Assembly (NCBI GenBank): GCA_946619625.1
Contig: CAMOMF010000204.1
Location: forward strand, 1 to 6,009
Direction of reading: 5' to 3'
Source: an uncultured Bacteroidales bacterium
Lineage (GTDB): Bacteria > Bacteroidota > Bacteroidia > Bacteroidales > Paludibacteraceae
DNA: 6,009 nucleotides
Below the pieces are notes generated by a model. That model was not told the DNA's origin, searched no databases, and saw nothing but the letters and a program-made list of their open reading frames with translations. Shown piece by piece: positions 5,554 through 6,009 of this stretch (position 1 is the stretch's first letter; every line of letters starts with the position of its first letter). The position numbers and the translations under genes are program-made.

Positions 5554-5616
5554 AGTAAACCTTTTTCGACCTTCGGGCAACCTTTTTAGGTCTCGAGGCA
5601 AAAGTTTACTATTTTT
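5554..5616 (+). terminator. Attenuator-like hairpin overlapping a 12-codon frame
   Basis: AGTAAAC (5554-5560) pairs with GTTTACT (5604-5610). The stem continues as TTTT/AAAA after one bulged C, then TCGA/TCGA after a GGC bulge, and CC/GG, with a 17-nt loop, and is followed by ATTTTT. The left arm and loop lie within a frame encoding MSKPFSTFGQPF (5551-5589, ending in TAG). A -7-like element precedes it. This looks like a short leader plus intrinsic terminator, or a small RNA of about 75 nt, but no controlled gene lies between it and the tRNA. Confidence 0.4.
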
Positions 5617-5651
5617 AAGATTACAACTCAGTTATTGAGTCAACCTTTTTC

Positions 5652-5684
5652 AGGTTTAGTCATATACTGAAATAGGTTTAGTCA
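5652..5684 (+). repeat. Direct repeat AGGTTTAGTCA, 22-bp period
   Basis: AGGTTTAGTCA is exact at 5652-5662 and 5674-5684, starts 22 bp apart (about two helical turns). The second copy sits in ACTGAAATAGGTTTAGTCA, which resembles the ACTGAATAGGTATCA unit at 1870-1884. Confidence 0.6.
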
Positions 5685-5692
5685 CTTTTTCT

Positions 5693-5736
5693 TCTCTCGG
5701 TCATCTCTCGGTCATCTCTCGGTCTTCGCTCGGTCA
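5693..5736 (+). repeat. 11-bp tandem repeat TCTCTCGGTCA, four units
   Basis: Units at 5693, 5704, 5715 and 5726; the first two are identical, the third differs at the last base (T), and the fourth has G in position 3. The block is a minisatellite-like tract. The minus-strand reading frame through it simply repeats charged residues and is not a gene. Confidence 0.9.
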
Positions 5737-5763
5737 TCACCCGATGCTTGTTATAGGGATCGA

Positions 5764-5831
5764 GAACGAAAATGTTGTTTTCGTTCGAGCACGGAGAAGC
5801 AGATCGAAGAACGAAAATATGCCTTTCGTTC
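5764..5831. repeat. Twin hairpins GAACGAAAA / TTTTCGTTC
   Basis: Hairpin 1: GAACGAAAA (5764-5772), TGTTG loop, TTTTCGTTC (5778-5786), a perfect 9-bp stem. Hairpin 2: GAACGAAA (5809-5816), a 7-nt loop, TTTCGTTC (5824-5831), a perfect 8-bp stem. The two are 45 bp apart and share the following CGAG. The spacing and sequence suggest duplication of one palindromic unit. Confidence 0.8.
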
Positions 5832-5912
5832 GAGAAATTCACTATTTTGTCCCTCGAAGACGGTCGAAAATGGGTAAAAAATGCCTTTTGGGTACATTTT
5901 TTTGCCAAAATA

Positions 5913-5944
5913 TTTGGTCATGTCAAAAAAAAGCAGTAACTTTG
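5913..5944 (+). promoter_or_regulatory. Promoter of tRNA-Val
   Basis: TTTG (5913-5916), 20 nt, then TAACTTTG (5937-5944) match the -33/-7 consensus of the Bacteroidetes housekeeping sigma factor. The -7 box ends 19 nt before the first tRNA base, leaving a short 5' leader. The -33 box is inside a perfect inverted repeat, CCAAA-ATA-TTTGG (5905-5917). Confidence 0.85.
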
Positions 5945-5963
5945 CACTCGGTTTTGAAAACAA

Positions 5964-6009
5964 GGGCGTTTAGCTCAGCTGGTTTAGAGCATCTGCCTTA
6001 CAAGCAGAG
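5964..6009 (+). tRNA. tRNA-Val (anticodon TAC), 3' truncated by window
   Basis: GGGCGTT forms the 5' acceptor strand (5964-5970). The D-arm is GCTC...GAGC (5973-5976 / 5987-5990). The anticodon stem TCTGC/GCAGA (5992-5996 / 6004-6008) encloses the loop CTTACAA, with anticodon TAC at 5999-6001, which reads valine codons. The variable loop, T-arm and acceptor 3' strand lie beyond the window. A strong promoter precedes it. Confidence 0.95.

Larger units (their letters stand above)
5432..5963. other. Repeat-rich gene-free region before tRNA-Val
   Basis: No credible protein gene is seen in 532 bp on either strand; the minus-strand frames here are built from the small repeats. Contents in order: an 11-bp tandem pair (5463-5484), a -7-like element (5530-5537), a 12-codon ATG frame (5551-5589), an attenuator-like hairpin (5554-5616), AACCTTTTT three times (5558-5566, 5579-5587 and 5642-5650), a 22-bp-spaced direct repeat (5652-5684), four 11-bp tandem units (5693-5736), twin hairpins (5764-5831), and the tRNA promoter (5913-5944). 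Confidence 0.7.

Noticed and set aside
5678..5963. Two minus-strand frames of 70-76 codons before the tRNA
   Set aside because: They are built from the 11-bp tandem repeats and twin hairpins and give repetitive charged or Phe-rich peptides; no start context.
5964..6009. tRNA as integration site of a mobile element
   Set aside because: Integration at tRNA genes usually uses the 3' end, which is outside the window, and no integrase or attachment repeat is visible here.

Overview
The window looks like chromosomal DNA from a member of the Bacteroidales (Bacteroides/Prevotella group). Three things point there: the tRNA-Val at the right edge is preceded by a textbook Bacteroidetes sigma-ABfr-type promoter (TTTG, 20 nt, TAACTTTG); start codons follow A-rich leaders rather than Shine-Dalgarno sequences; and the protein families (a DUF3987 P-loop protein, a DUF697 membrane protein, a WG-repeat protein) are common there. 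Genus cannot be fixed from the sequence alone.

Layout, left to right. (1) 3-1460: the C-terminal part of a DUF3987-family P-loop protein, cut by the window edge and entering through a suspicious poly-C stretch. (2) 1461-1970: a gene-free interval with two near-identical 93-bp direct repeats that can each fold into a long hairpin, a perfect 23-bp palindrome, and a pair of iteron-like 15-mers. (3) 1971-3077: a DUF697 (YcjF-like) membrane protein with an unusual acidic segment. (4) 3173-3210: a strong intrinsic terminator. (5) 3215-3350: a dense array of six GTTTGA motifs followed by six TCAAAC motifs, the latter in a 10-bp tandem repeat, filling nearly all the space between the terminator and the next gene. 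(6) 3358-5431: three closely spaced co-directional genes, probably one operon: a DUF1232 (YkvA-like) membrane protein, an unrecognised soluble 169-residue protein, and a membrane-anchored WG-repeat protein, closed by a hairpin whose loop contains the last stop codon. (7) 5432-5963: a 532-bp gene-free interval full of small repeats, including a possible short attenuator-like transcript, 11-bp tandem repeats and twin hairpins. (8) 5964-6009: the first 46 nt of tRNA-Val(TAC).

All recognised genes are on the + strand. DUF697, DUF1232 and WG-repeat proteins are each poorly characterised; here they lie together with an orphan protein and three of the four have membrane segments, which suggests an envelope-associated function, but no biochemical role can be read from the sequence. 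The most distinctive material is non-coding: the 93-bp hairpin repeats and the GTTTGA/TCAAAC array that must overlap the operon's promoter or leader. No transposase, integrase, CRISPR array or rRNA is seen.
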